From JAYPHU01 sp038127535 (lineage in GTDB: Bacteria; Pseudomonadota; Alphaproteobacteria; Rhodospirillales; UBA2165), in NCBI GenBank assembly GCA_038127535.1, contig JAYPHU010000012.1, positions 29,552 to 93,551 on the forward strand: a stretch of 64,000 bases of DNA, in the 5' to 3' direction. How positions within the stretch are numbered: position 1 is the first letter of the stretch; each line of letters begins with the position of its first letter. The translations under genes and the position numbers were made by a program. The notes under the pieces were generated by a model that saw only the letters and a list, made by a program, of their open reading frames with translations, made no database searches and had not been told where the DNA came from. Shown one piece after another: positions 43,873 to 53,380 of the stretch.

Positions 43873-46158
43873 TCACGCCGGCTCGACGAAACTGTCGATG
43901 ACCTTCTTGGTGCCGGCCTTGTCGAACGCCACTTCCAGCTTGTTGCCGTCAGCGGCGATCACCTGGCCGTAGCCGAACTTCTGATGAAACACCCGCGTGC
44001 CCTCGGAGAACTTGGCCTCTTCCCCGCCCGAAGCGACCAGCCAGGCATCGCCTTCGACCACCATGCCGTCGCGGGTGTGGCCGGCGCGCTTGGGCGCGTG
44101 GGTGCCAGGCTCGAACGTAAAGCCGCTGTCCTGGCGGAACCCGCCGCCGCCCCTGAGATTGCCGTAGAGCCCGGCTTCGGCGATCTGTTCGACATTGTCG
44201 TCCGGCAATTCGTCGATGAAGCGCGAGGGTAGCGCGTTCTGCCACTGGTTATAGATGCGCCGGTTGGCGGCGAAACTGATCCGCGCCTCTTTCTTAGCCC
44301 GCGTGATGCCCACATAGGCGAGGCGGCGCTCTTCCTCCAGGCCGCGCAGGCCCTCTTCGTCCAGGCTACGCTGATGGGGGAACAGGCCTTCCTCCCAGCC
44401 GGGCAGGAACACCGTGTCGAACTCGAGCCCCTTCGCCGCGTGCAGAGTCATCAGGCTGACCTTTTCCTCGGCGTCATTCTCGTCGTTCTCCATCACCAGG
44501 CTGACATGCTCCAAAAAACCCTGTAGGTTTTGGAACTCATCCAAGCCGGCCACCAGCTCCTTCAAGTTTTCCAGCCGGCCCGGCGCTTCGGGTGATTTGT
44601 CCCGCTGCCACATTTCCGTATAGCCGGACTCGTCCAGAATGATCGCCGTCAGCTCGTCATGGGGCAGCACGTCCATGTTCAGCCGCCAGCGTTCAAAATC
44701 CTGGATCAGGCTTTTCAGCGCGTTACGCGCCTTGGGTTTCAGCTCGTCCGTATCGACGATCATGCGCGCTGCCTCATATAACGGCATGCCTTGGCCCCGC
44801 GCCAGATAGTGAATGGCCTGCAGGCTGGCCTGGCCCAGGCCGCGCTTGGGCACATTGACGATCCGCTCGAACGCCAGATCATCATCGGGGCTGATCAACA
44901 CCCTTAGATAAGCAATGGCGTCGCGGGTTTCCTGACGCTCATAGAAACGCGGGCCGCCGATCACCCGATACGGGATCCCCAGCGTGATCAGCCGCTCTTC
45001 GAATTCGCGCGCCTGGAAGCCGGCGCGGAACAGCACCGCCATTTCCTCCAGGGAATGACCTTTGGATTGGCGAGCCTCGATCTCATCACCGATAACGCGG
45101 GCTTCCTCCTCCCCGTCCCAAACCCCTTGGACGGCGACCTTCTCCCCGGTCTCCATACCCGTCCAAAGCGTCTTGCCGAGCCGGCCATCGTTGTGGGCGA
45201 TAAGACCCGAAGCGGCAGCCAGGATATGGGGCGTGGAGCGGTAGTTTTGTTCCAGCCGGACCACCTGCGCGCCATCGAAGTCTCTCTCGAATTTAAGTAT
45301 GTTGCCGACCTCGGCGCCCCGCCAGGAGTAGATCGACTGATCGTCATCGCCGACGCAGCAGATGTTCCGATGCTCCTGCGCCAACAGCCGGAGCCACAGA
45401 TACTGGGACACATTGGTGTCCTGATATTCGTCCACCAGGAGATAGCGGAACTTCTGCTGATACTGATACAGCACGTCCGGGTTCTCGGTAAACAGCGTTA
45501 AACAGTGCAGCAGCAAGTCACCAAAGTCGGCGGCGTTGAGGGTCGCAAGCCGCGCCTGATACTCTTCATACAGTTTGGTGATGATGCCGTCGGCAAATTC
45601 GGCGCCTTCTTCAGCGGTGACTTTCACCGGTGTCAGACCCCGGTCCTTCCACCGTTGGATGACGCCCAGGAGCACCCGCGCCGGCCATTTCTTGTCATCG
45701 ATCTGATGGCCTTCCATCACCTGCTTCAACAGCCTGATCTGATCATCCGTATCCAGAATGGTGAAGTTGGGTTTCAGCCCGATCAACTCCGAATGCGAGC
45801 GGAGAATTCGTGCGCCCAGGGCATGAAACGTGCCGAGCCACCAGCCCTCAACCGGCCCGCCGATCAGGCTGGCCACCCGCTCCCGCATTTCACGGGCGGC
45901 CTTGTTGGTAAAGGTGACAGCGATGATTTCCCACGGCCGGGCTTTTTGGTTCACCAGCAGGTGCGCTAGCCTTGTGGTCAACACCCGCGTCTTGCCGGTG
46001 CCTGCGCCGGCCAGAACCAAAACCGGGCCGTCCAATGCCTCAACCGCTTCCCGCTGGGCCTCGTTCAAGGTCTCCAGATAAGGTGGTGGCATCGCGGGAT
46101 CGCGCCGGGCGGGCGGCGGCGGCGCGGGCTTGTCGCTGAGTTCAAATGGATCGGGCAT
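43873..46158 (-). CDS. uvrD: UvrD/PcrA family DNA helicase
   Basis: A 761-residue SF1A helicase. Walker A AGAGTGKT is at residues 50-57, after LNEAQREAV (Q motif); Walker B VDEYQDTN, then VGDDDQSIYSWRGA, LEQNYRS, and VSLMTLHAAKGLEFD, ending in the VGITRAKKEA box. The C-terminal tail contains a beta-domain (VRVFHQKFGYG-like GTRVFHQKFGYGQV) found in PcrA/UvrD for RNA polymerase contact. It unwinds DNA in nucleotide excision and mismatch repair. No LexA box was seen upstream. Confidence 0.95.
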   Translation of the reverse strand: MPDPFELSDKPAPPPPARRDPAMPPPYLETLNEAQREAVEALDGPVLVLAGAGTGKTRVLTTRLAHLLVNQKARPWEIIAVTFTNKAAREMRERVASLIGGPVEGWWLGTFHALGARILRSHSELIGLKPNFTILDTDDQIRLLKQVMEGHQIDDKKWPARVLLGVIQRWKDRGLTPVKVTAEEGAEFADGIITKLYEEYQARLATLNAADFGDLLLHCLTLFTENPDVLYQYQQKFRYLLVDEYQDTNVSQYLWLRLLAQEHRNICCVGDDDQSIYSWRGAEVGNILKFERDFDGAQVVRLEQNYRSTPHILAAASGLIAHNDGRLGKTLWTGMETGEKVAVQGVWDGEEEARVIGDEIEARQSKGHSLEEMAVLFRAGFQAREFEERLITLGIPYRVIGGPRFYERQETRDAIAYLRVLISPDDDLAFERIVNVPKRGLGQASLQAIHYLARGQGMPLYEAARMIVDTDELKPKARNALKSLIQDFERWRLNMDVLPHDELTAIILDESGYTEMWQRDKSPEAPGRLENLKELVAGLDEFQNLQGFLEHVSLVMENDENDAEEKVSLMTLHAAKGLEFDTVFLPGWEEGLFPHQRSLDEEGLRGLEEERRLAYVGITRAKKEARISFAANRRIYNQWQNALPSRFIDELPDDNVEQIAEAGLYGNLRGGGGFRQDSGFTFEPGTHAPKRAGHTRDGMVVEGDAWLVASGGEEAKFSEGTRVFHQKFGYGQVIAADGNKLEVAFDKAGTKKVIDSFVEPA

Positions 46159-46332
46159 GGGCAGATCTTACCACGCCGCCTTGGGCGGTCTAAAGACAAA
46201 GGACCAAAAGCGCGACAATCCTGGGCGTTTTTGAAGCCCCCTTCACGCTTTCGTGGCCGGGCCACATTCCCTTTGACTCGAATCGCGGATAGGCCCACTC
46301 TTTCTGATCGATTTTTTGCGGAGGATTGTGCC

Positions 46333-47355
46333 ATGACCGTTCATCCCGCCCTTCGGCCGGTCCTTATCACGCTTGCCGCCCTCATTCCGCTTATCCTGAT
46401 GTCCATCGCCATCCCCGCCGCCGCCCAATCCACCGACAAGGACGTGCTGCAGGCCGTCGTCGGCGTGAAGACACAGATTCCCCAGGACGCGCGCACCGCC
46501 AGTTTCCTGGGCCGGGAACGGGAAGGCAGCGGCATCGTCATCGACGATCAGGGCCTGGTGCTAACCATCGGCTATCTGATCCTGGAGGCCGACAGCGCGG
46601 TCATCACCGGGCCAGACGGCAAACAAGTTCCCGCCTCCATCGTGGCTTATGACCATGAAAGTGGTCTGGGTCTGTTGCGCCTGTCCGGAAAACTCGCCAT
46701 CAAGCCCATGAGGCTTGGCAGTTCTACCGCCGTTAACCTGCAGGACAAAGTCCTGGTCGCCAGCCGGGGCGGCGACCGTCCGGTGATCATCACCGAAGTC
46801 GTGTCCCGCCGGGTGTTCACCGGCGGCTGGGAGTATCTTCTGGAGAACGCGATTTTCACCTCCCCGCCCCATCGGTTCCATAGCGGCGCGGCCCTGGTCG
46901 GCGAGGATGGACGGCTGCTGGGCGTAGGCTCGCTGTTTGTCGGCAATGCCGTCGCCGCGAACGTCATGTCGCAGGGCAATATGTTTGTGCCGGTGGATGT
47001 GCTGAAACCGGTGCTGGCCGATCTGCTGCAAACAGGACGCCGCAGCGGCAAAAAACGTCCCTGGCTGGGGGCGAACACGTCGGAGCACCGGGGCCGGGTG
47101 TTCGTCGACCGGGTCAGTCCCGGCGGCCCGGCAGCCGAGGCCGGCATCTCCGCCAACGACTTGATCATGGGCGTCAACGGCACGCCCACCAACGGTCAGG
47201 CGGATTTTTACCGGAAGCTCTGGGCGGCGGGGGAAGCCGGCGGCACGGTCAAACTGAACGTTCTGCCCGAGGCCGGCGCGGATTTTAAAGTGAAGGAAAT
47301 TCCGGTGACCACCGGTGATCGCTACGAATGGTTGAAGCTGGGCCGATCGTTCTAG
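46333..47355 (+). CDS. HtrA/DegP-like protein with degenerate catalytic triad and PDZ domain
   Basis: A 340-residue secreted protein from ATG 46333 (GGAGGA upstream); signal peptide to about residue 31 (IPAAA/QST). The trypsin-like fold is clear (GSGIVIDDQGLVLT), but the catalytic His of the usual L-T-N-x-H block is Tyr81 (LTIGYLI), the Asp of D-L-A is Gly111 (ESGLGLLRL), and only a Ser remains (Ser184, FHSGAAL). A PDZ domain follows (about 255-330, VFVDRVSPGGPAAEAGI). It is probably an inactive chaperone-like or regulatory relative. Confidence 0.85.
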   Translation: MTVHPALRPVLITLAALIPLILMSIAIPAAAQSTDKDVLQAVVGVKTQIPQDARTASFLGREREGSGIVIDDQGLVLTIGYLILEADSAVITGPDGKQVPASIVAYDHESGLGLLRLSGKLAIKPMRLGSSTAVNLQDKVLVASRGGDRPVIITEVVSRRVFTGGWEYLLENAIFTSPPHRFHSGAALVGEDGRLLGVGSLFVGNAVAANVMSQGNMFVPVDVLKPVLADLLQTGRRSGKKRPWLGANTSEHRGRVFVDRVSPGGPAAEAGISANDLIMGVNGTPTNGQADFYRKLWAAGEAGGTVKLNVLPEAGADFKVKEIPVTTGDRYEWLKLGRSF

Positions 47356-47357
47356 GC

Positions 47358-49139
47358 CTACAAATGCCCCTCATGCTCCTCGCGGCGGGTTTCCACCAGC
47401 GCCCGGTTGTAGGCCGCCAGAACATCCGCTTCATAGAGCGTGCCCACATACGTCATGTTCTCATGATTTTCGACCACGGCGATGTAGTGTTCCCCTGACT
47501 CGCGGAACACCCGGTTGGCGATCTCCAGATTATCCGTCGCGTCCAGCACCGGCGGATGGGTCCGCGCCACGTCGCCGGCATTGATAAGGTTGTCCACGTC
47601 GTGATCGAAAGCGATGTCGCTGAGATCGGCCAAGGTAATGGTCCCCACAAGTTCCGAGCCGTTGCGCACCACAAACAGTTCCCCGATCTCGGAATGTTGG
47701 AGTTTTTGGCGGACGTCTTGTAGGCCGGTGCCGACGTCAATGGTTTCTCCGGATTTCTTCATGACTTGACGGACCAAAATGCTCCGTAGCAGGGCTGTCT
47801 CGAAGCCGTGCTTTAGGTCCAGGCCGGCGCGCTCCAGCTGCCAGTTAAAGAACGAGCCCCTGGCAAACTGATTGGAAATCAAGGATGCGAGGACCACCGC
47901 GACCATCACGGCGATGGTGAGCGAGTAGTCATCCGTCATCTCGAAGATAATTAATACGGTGGAAATGGGGGCGCCCATAACCGCCGCCGCCACGCCGCCC
48001 ATGCCGACAATGGTATAGGCGCTGGGTCCCGACGACAGATGGGGAAACACATCGGTCGCAATGATCCCATATGCGCCGCCGAGCATTGCGCCGAGCATCA
48101 ACGCCGGCGTGAACACGCCGCCGCCAAATCCGCCGCCGACGGAAATTGCCGTCGCCGCCGTCTTGGCCATCACTAGCAAAATCAGCAGCGCCAGGGAATA
48201 TTCCACCTTGAGCGCCAGGTCGGTAGCGTCGTAGCCGACGCCCATGACCTGCGGGAACACCAATGCGATCAGTCCCACTAAAAAGCCGGCGATGCCAGGT
48301 CGCACCCATTGCGGGCCGGGCATCTTTTTGAATTGATCCTCGGTGAACATGGTGGCCCGCATCAAGATCACCGCCACCGCGCCGCACAAGAGGCCGAGCC
48401 CGACCACAGCGGGAAACTCGAGATACGAGACCAGGGGATTTTCCAGAATCTCGAACGCCGGGAAGTTGCCGAAGAAGATCCGGGAGATTATGGTGCCGAC
48501 TACGCTGGCGATGACGATGGGGGCAAAGGCGCTGAGCGCGAAATGACCGATCACCACCTCATGGGCGAACAGCGCACCCGCGATAGGCGCATTAAACGAC
48601 GCGGCCACCGCCGCCGCCACGCCGCAGCCTAAAAGACAGCGGGACATGGAACGGGTGAGATGAAGCCGCCGCGCAATCACCGAACCGATGGTCGCGCCCA
48701 AGTGAACAGCCGGGCCTTCACGGCCGACCGACGTGCCGACGCCGATGGAGCCGATACTGGCAACGGCGGCGCCGAGCCCCGCCCGGAACGACATGCGGCC
48801 GCCCCGTAGCGCGCTGGCCTCAATCACGGACGCCACACCTTGGTGCCGTCGGTCGGGCATTATGTAATAGATGAACAACCCGATGACCAGGCCGCCAAAG
48901 CTGGGCACGATCAGGACCTGCCACCACGGCGCCTCGGCCACAGCGGCAATCAAGCTGCCGCCATCGGTTCCAAAAAAAGTATCATGAAGCTCGGTAATGA
49001 TCAGACGCATTAAGACGGTGCCGAAGGCCGCTGCGGCGCCGACGATCACCGCCAGGACCGAGAGGATCAGCTGATCGTTGCGGATAAACCGGCGGAAGTG
49101 GATCAACCAGCGTAAAGGTGTGCGACGACGGGGGGCCAT
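47358..49139 (-). CDS. ClC family chloride channel or Cl-/H+ antiporter with CBS domains
   Basis: A 593-residue protein. ClC motifs are VGREGPAVHLG (selectivity region) and GGGFGGGVFTPALMLGAMLGG, with an intact helical core to about residue 440. Two CBS domains follow (about 460-580, for example RSILVRQVMKKSGETIDVG and EIGELFVVRNGSELVGTITL), which usually sense nucleotides. It converges on the HtrA-like gene with 2 bases between stops. Confidence 0.92.
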   Translation of the reverse strand: MAPRRRTPLRWLIHFRRFIRNDQLILSVLAVIVGAAAAFGTVLMRLIITELHDTFFGTDGGSLIAAVAEAPWWQVLIVPSFGGLVIGLFIYYIMPDRRHQGVASVIEASALRGGRMSFRAGLGAAVASIGSIGVGTSVGREGPAVHLGATIGSVIARRLHLTRSMSRCLLGCGVAAAVAASFNAPIAGALFAHEVVIGHFALSAFAPIVIASVVGTIISRIFFGNFPAFEILENPLVSYLEFPAVVGLGLLCGAVAVILMRATMFTEDQFKKMPGPQWVRPGIAGFLVGLIALVFPQVMGVGYDATDLALKVEYSLALLILLVMAKTAATAISVGGGFGGGVFTPALMLGAMLGGAYGIIATDVFPHLSSGPSAYTIVGMGGVAAAVMGAPISTVLIIFEMTDDYSLTIAVMVAVVLASLISNQFARGSFFNWQLERAGLDLKHGFETALLRSILVRQVMKKSGETIDVGTGLQDVRQKLQHSEIGELFVVRNGSELVGTITLADLSDIAFDHDVDNLINAGDVARTHPPVLDATDNLEIANRVFRESGEHYIAVVENHENMTYVGTLYEADVLAAYNRALVETRREEHEGHL

Positions 49140-49233
49140 AGTTGCCTTTTTATATCAGCAGACTCTTATCAAAGTCTAATGCGCTAAACCCGGTCGGGTC
49201 GGCCCGATTTCCTAAATCAAAACCGGGGCGCGG

Positions 49234-50274
49234 CTAACTGCTCGCCGCCTTGGCCAAGGATTCCAAATCGGCCTCGGTTAGAACCTTGTTCCGGCCACTT
49301 TTCTTGGCGGCATAGAGGGACATGTTGGCGCGTTCGTTAAATTCGTCGGCCTGCTCCGCGGGCCGAAACCGGGACACGCCGACCGACAGGGTGATTTTGC
49401 CCAAGTCCTGCCCGGTGGACCGGTTCACCACTTTCTTCTTCGGGAGTTGTTCGCGAATGCCCTCCGCCACCTCATCGGCGTTCTGCAAGTTGGTCTGCGG
49501 GAGCAATACCCCGAACCCTTCCCCGCCATAGCGCGCCGCCAAATCTTTGCCCTTTAGGCCCGTCCGCAGAATGGTGGCCAGCAGTTTCAGAACATGATCT
49601 CCGATGAGGAGGCCGAAGCTATCGTTAAACTTTTTGAAGTGATCGATATCTAACACCAACAGGCATAAATCCTCATCAGTATCGGCAGCCCGGCTCATAT
49701 TTTTGCGAACGCGTAGGTCAAACAGCCGGTGGTTGGCCAGAACGGTCAGACCGTCGGTGGTCGCTTCCCGACGAGTTTCCTCCACCTCTTCGCGCAGCCG
49801 GCCGATCTCTCCCGAGGATTGGATCAATTTATTTTCCATGGATTTCTGCCGCGACTGCATATCCCGGGTAGCTTACAACACGTCGCGCAGGATTGCCGTC
49901 GCATCGGGCTCGGTACCGGACAGATCCTAGGACGCGCCGGCCAAAGTTTCTCCGAACTCAGCGGCCTCTGCGCCGGCTTCGTCCAGATAACGCACGGCCT
50001 GATCCATAACCTCGTCCAGTAGGACGAAAAAATCCTCCATCTTTGCGGATTCCACTTGGGTGGTGAAAAAATTCACGAACAGATCGGTGCACTATTCGTT
50101 CGACATGCCGCCGCCGTCCAGAATCTGGTCTACCGTTTTTGTCAGATCAGGGAAGGCATCCCCGAAATAGCGGTACCAAACCGTAAAGTGACTGGGATAG
50201 GGGCGCAACCGAAGCGTAACCATCTTGGCCAAAGCGGCCTCGGCGATAGCCTCGGGATCAGTTAATTTTTCGGT
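49234..50274 (-). pseudogene. GGDEF (diguanylate cyclase-like) gene with in-frame stop codons
   Basis: One frame reads from about 50274 to 49234 without shift. It contains TAG (50094-50092), TAG (49929-49927) and TAA (49875-49873), and a further TAG at 50277-50275 at its upstream end. The N-terminal part (PYPSHFTVWYRYFGDAFPDL, KMEDFFVLLDEVMDQAV) is a known GGDEF companion domain; the GGDEF part starts near ATDGLTVLANHRLFD. The signature is GGEGF, with Gly for the metal-binding Glu, so activity is unlikely. A shorter intact frame from 49860 keeps only coiled coil and GGDEF. All stops fit former Gln codons. Confidence 0.75.
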
Positions 50275-50504
50275 CTATGCCAACCGGTCGCACCTCCAGC
50301 GTGGCGTCCCATTCGGCTCCTATGATACTCAATGGAACCCGCCTAATAAATATCTAAAGACTTGTGGATACCCCCAACACGGGCATTATTTTATTTGGCG
50401 AGGCACGAAGTCTGGGGCATGCTAGGCACGACGCTCAATCAGATTAAAGAGAACCAGACGGCGGATTTCCGCTTGAACCGGGCGCGCCCTAGGGAGTACG
50501 CACA

Positions 50505-52154
50505 ATGACCCAGCAAGCCTGGACGATTGTCGTTGTGGCCGGCGTGGTGATGGCCGGGATCGCCGCCTTTGCCTTGCGAGGTCCCGCGCCCGAACAAGCC
50601 GCACCCTCGGCGCAGCGCGTCGCTGAGAAAACCGAACCGGCGACCGAGCCGAAAGCGCCTCCTCCACCCGCGCCGGCAGACCTGACGGCCGATGAGGCCC
50701 GGATCCTTGCGGGAAAATTAACAATCATCGAGAAAGTGACATCCTCCGGGGTGGTCGCCTGGACGCCGCAGGCGTCCTATGGCGCTGTATCGGTCCGTTG
50801 GCAGGAGACGGACGGCCTGGTCCGATGGGCGCGGCAACTTTATAGAAAACCCGCCAAAACTATCGTTATATCCTTGGACTGGGCCGGCTTTGACGGACCG
50901 GAGATTCCCGGCATTCCGATTTTGGTGATTGACGGGGGAGACGACGGGAACACGGCAGATCAGGTGATATTCAAGGCCGATGGCCGCACCACGCCTTTCA
51001 CTAAGTTAAAAGAGGGGGCCGGATTTACCGCCAATCTCTCCCTCACCTTCCACGACCGGGAATTGGACCGCCAGACGTTGCGGTCCCTGGCCGCCCTTAC
51101 CCGACTACAGGCTCCTTGGTCCAAGGGCAGCGCCGCCACCCTGCTGCGGATGTTGGAACTGTCCTTCAAAAAACTCTCACGGGGGATTGTAAAATCTTAT
51201 CCGAGATTGCTGCAGTTGAACCTCGGGCCCGCACAGGACGGGATCGAAGGCGTCAAACTGACCATCCCTCAGGCAGAGAGTGGAGACGCCGCTACCCTCC
51301 AACTGGAGCCCGCCCTCCGACCCTCCTACCTGGCGAGCGTTGACAGGTTCGCCAGAGCCGAAGAATTGACCAGCGGTCAAATGACCCGAACCCATGGGGA
51401 TGTGTTGACCGGGTTCTGGCGGGCCCGCAACGATAATCTGCCGAATACCTGTGGGCGTTTGGAAAAGGCGCTTAGCGAAGACTACGGATTTCACCTTTAC
51501 GATACGGCTTTGGTTTTTGCCTCGCTCCTTCGGGATCACGCGCTTCTGGCGCCGGGCATGGATTACACTGGCAAATGCCTGTCACCGGCCATCGCGGCAG
51601 CGTTCCAACGGCTGGGCTTGCCGTCCTCCGGTTCGGAGCGCGCAGACGCCAAACCGCTGAGCGCCGCCGTCATGAACAACCGGTTGGATGCCCTGGCGCG
51701 GGTTCTTCGCAGCAATACGCCGGAGACCAAACTCGCCGAACTTCGTGCCATGCTGGCGGAGCGCGTCACCTTGTCCGACAAGGCCAACATCTGGCTTTTC
51801 GGCGACGGGATAGTCGGCGACGACAGGGAACGGCTGCTCCCCGGTGCGGAAAAGGAACTGGCGTCGGAACAAATCCTCGCCCTGCCGGTGACCCGGTTCG
51901 GCTGTTATTCTACCCGCGACGGCGGGGCCGGCCGCCGCGCGACCTTGGGGCAACTGGCCGGGCTGAGCTCCATTTGGGAATTGGAGTTTTCGTTTAACGC
52001 CCAGGGCAAGATCAATGCAGTGTCCCTGGAAGAGGCCAACCGGCAAACTATTTGCCGGGCGGTCGGCAACCGCCCCGATAATGCCAACGCCTGCTATTTT
52101 GCCCGCAACCGCGCCCAGTTCCCCGCCGTCCGGAAAGCCGGCTGCGGCGGCTAG
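50505..52154 (+). CDS. Membrane-anchored protein of unknown function
   Basis: A 549-residue protein (ribosome site GGGAG before ATG 50505). Residues 7-25 form an anchor helix, followed by a Pro/Ala/Glu-rich linker (about 26-60), then a periplasmic globular region of about 490 residues with no motif I recognise. Near the C-terminus five Cys are spread (CYSTRD, ICRAVG, NACYFARNRAQ, AGCGG), suggesting disulfides. It stands alone except for the deoxyribosyltransferase gene 14 bases downstream. Confidence 0.75.
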   Translation: MTQQAWTIVVVAGVVMAGIAAFALRGPAPEQAAPSAQRVAEKTEPATEPKAPPPPAPADLTADEARILAGKLTIIEKVTSSGVVAWTPQASYGAVSVRWQETDGLVRWARQLYRKPAKTIVISLDWAGFDGPEIPGIPILVIDGGDDGNTADQVIFKADGRTTPFTKLKEGAGFTANLSLTFHDRELDRQTLRSLAALTRLQAPWSKGSAATLLRMLELSFKKLSRGIVKSYPRLLQLNLGPAQDGIEGVKLTIPQAESGDAATLQLEPALRPSYLASVDRFARAEELTSGQMTRTHGDVLTGFWRARNDNLPNTCGRLEKALSEDYGFHLYDTALVFASLLRDHALLAPGMDYTGKCLSPAIAAAFQRLGLPSSGSERADAKPLSAAVMNNRLDALARVLRSNTPETKLAELRAMLAERVTLSDKANIWLFGDGIVGDDRERLLPGAEKELASEQILALPVTRFGCYSTRDGGAGRRATLGQLAGLSSIWELEFSFNAQGKINAVSLEEANRQTICRAVGNRPDNANACYFARNRAQFPAVRKAGCGG

Positions 52155-52168
52155 CGCCGAGGTCGACC

Positions 52169-52720
52169 ATGAACAATACCCCCCGAATTTACCTCTCTGG
52201 TCCGGACCTGTTTCATCCCGACGGGTGGGACATCGCGGAGAAAAAGAAAGAAGTCTGTCACCGCTACGGGCTGGAAGGGGTGTCCCCTTTTGACCTGCCC
52301 GACGGCCGACCCTTTGACGGAACGGCGGAGCGGGCTCGAACCGTCTACGCCGACTGTGTGGAATTGATGAAAAACTGCGACGGTTTGATTGCCAATGTCA
52401 GCCCGTTCCGGGGTCCCAGTCTGGATGGCGCAACCGCCTATGAAATGGGTTTCATGCATGGGCTCGGCAAACCTGTGGCGAGCTATACCCTCGACCGGCA
52501 GGGCTATGCCGCGCGCATGATCAAACTGCATACCGCCTTCGATGTGCCGTTGGAGCCGGTTCAAGATCATTTCCGCGCGCCGGACGGACTGCTGGTGGAG
52601 AATTTCGGCTTGGGCGACAGTTTGATGCCAGCCGGCGCTTCTAGCGCGTCCGGTGTGGTGCAATCTCAGGACTTTGAGGGGGCGGTCCGCTGGATTCGCC
52701 GACTGGTCCTCGACGACTAG
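52169..52720 (+). CDS. Nucleoside 2-deoxyribosyltransferase family protein
   Basis: A 183-residue protein. IYLSGPDLFHPDG is the nucleotide-binding start, DGLIANVSPFRGPSLDGATAYEMGF holds the catalytic Glu of this family (D-G-A-T-A-Y-E), and GLGKPVASYTLD follows. Members exchange bases between deoxynucleosides or hydrolyse 2'-deoxynucleotides (DNPH1-like). It overlaps the convergent PIN toxin gene by 4 bases at the stops. Confidence 0.85.
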   Translation: MNNTPRIYLSGPDLFHPDGWDIAEKKKEVCHRYGLEGVSPFDLPDGRPFDGTAERARTVYADCVELMKNCDGLIANVSPFRGPSLDGATAYEMGFMHGLGKPVASYTLDRQGYAARMIKLHTAFDVPLEPVQDHFRAPDGLLVENFGLGDSLMPAGASSASGVVQSQDFEGAVRWIRRLVLDD

Positions 52721-53124
52721 GCCGGCAGGACACGAACGTGACCGGCGGTCCCGTAATCGAGAATCCGCCGGTCACGTGTGGCGACCTGGCCGTTAACCTG
52801 TCTCGCCGTGGCGACAATGATCCGGTCGATAGGATCGCGGTGAAAATCACCTGGCAAGTTCGCACCCTCGACGGCGATCTGAGGGGAGAATTCAGCAACT
52901 GAGAGCCCCGGTGCGATCAGCGCCCGGTTGACCCATTCGGCGCAGGGCATTCTCAACACGACCTGACCCGATTTCTCCCACGACGCCAATTCCCAGACCG
53001 CCACAACGGGCAAAAACAACGACCCGTCCAAAGCAGCTTCTTCTAAACTCTCCCGCGTGGACGACGAAATTTCCGACGAGCCGTCCATCAAGAGCACCCA
53101 TACCTCCGTATCAAGGATGATCAT
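52717..53124 (-). CDS. PIN-domain toxin (VapC type)
   Basis: A 135-residue PIN nuclease. The acidic residues are visible as ILDTEVWVLLMD (Asp near residue 5, Glu7 where most relatives have His), AVWELASWEKSG, and DPIDRIIVATARQVN with a C-terminal TRDRRILDYG. It is the likely RNase toxin of a Phd/VapC pair with the gene just upstream. Its ATG overlaps the TGA of an extended antitoxin frame (see that entry). Confidence 0.85.
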   Translation of the reverse strand: MIILDTEVWVLLMDGSSEISSSTRESLEEAALDGSLFLPVVAVWELASWEKSGQVVLRMPCAEWVNRALIAPGLSVAEFSPQIAVEGANLPGDFHRDPIDRIIVATARQVNGQVATRDRRILDYGTAGHVRVLPA

Positions 53125-53153
53125 TGGCCTGACATGATGTTGAAAAACAAGTG

Positions 53154-53369
53154 TTAGGAGGGTTTGACCGCCATATCCCTGAAACTAACCGTTCCCTTGA
53201 GCCAGCCGAAAGGCGAACCCGGCTCTTCCTTGATCGGAATCAGTTGGGCGACCGGACGGCCATGCTTGGTAATCTGCACCGGCCGGTGGTCTTGGGCGAC
53301 CTCGTCCATAATCTTCAGGCAACGGGCCTTAAACTCCCCGGCCGGAACATCCCTCTGTACAAGACCCAT
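53154..53369 (-). CDS. Phd/YefM-type antitoxin
   Basis: A 71-residue protein with the Phd N-terminal fold: DVPAGEFKARCLKIMDEVAQD, then VQITKHGRPVAQLIPIKEE, followed by a toxin-binding tail. It stops at TAA (53156-53154). If that TAA were a sense codon, the frame would continue for 10 codons to a TGA that overlaps the toxin ATG as ATGA, the usual layout for such pairs. An inverted repeat just upstream is the likely autoregulatory operator. Confidence 0.85.
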   Translation of the reverse strand: MGLVQRDVPAGEFKARCLKIMDEVAQDHRPVQITKHGRPVAQLIPIKEEPGSPFGWLKGTVSFRDMAVKPS

Positions 53370-53380
53370 TTCATATTACC

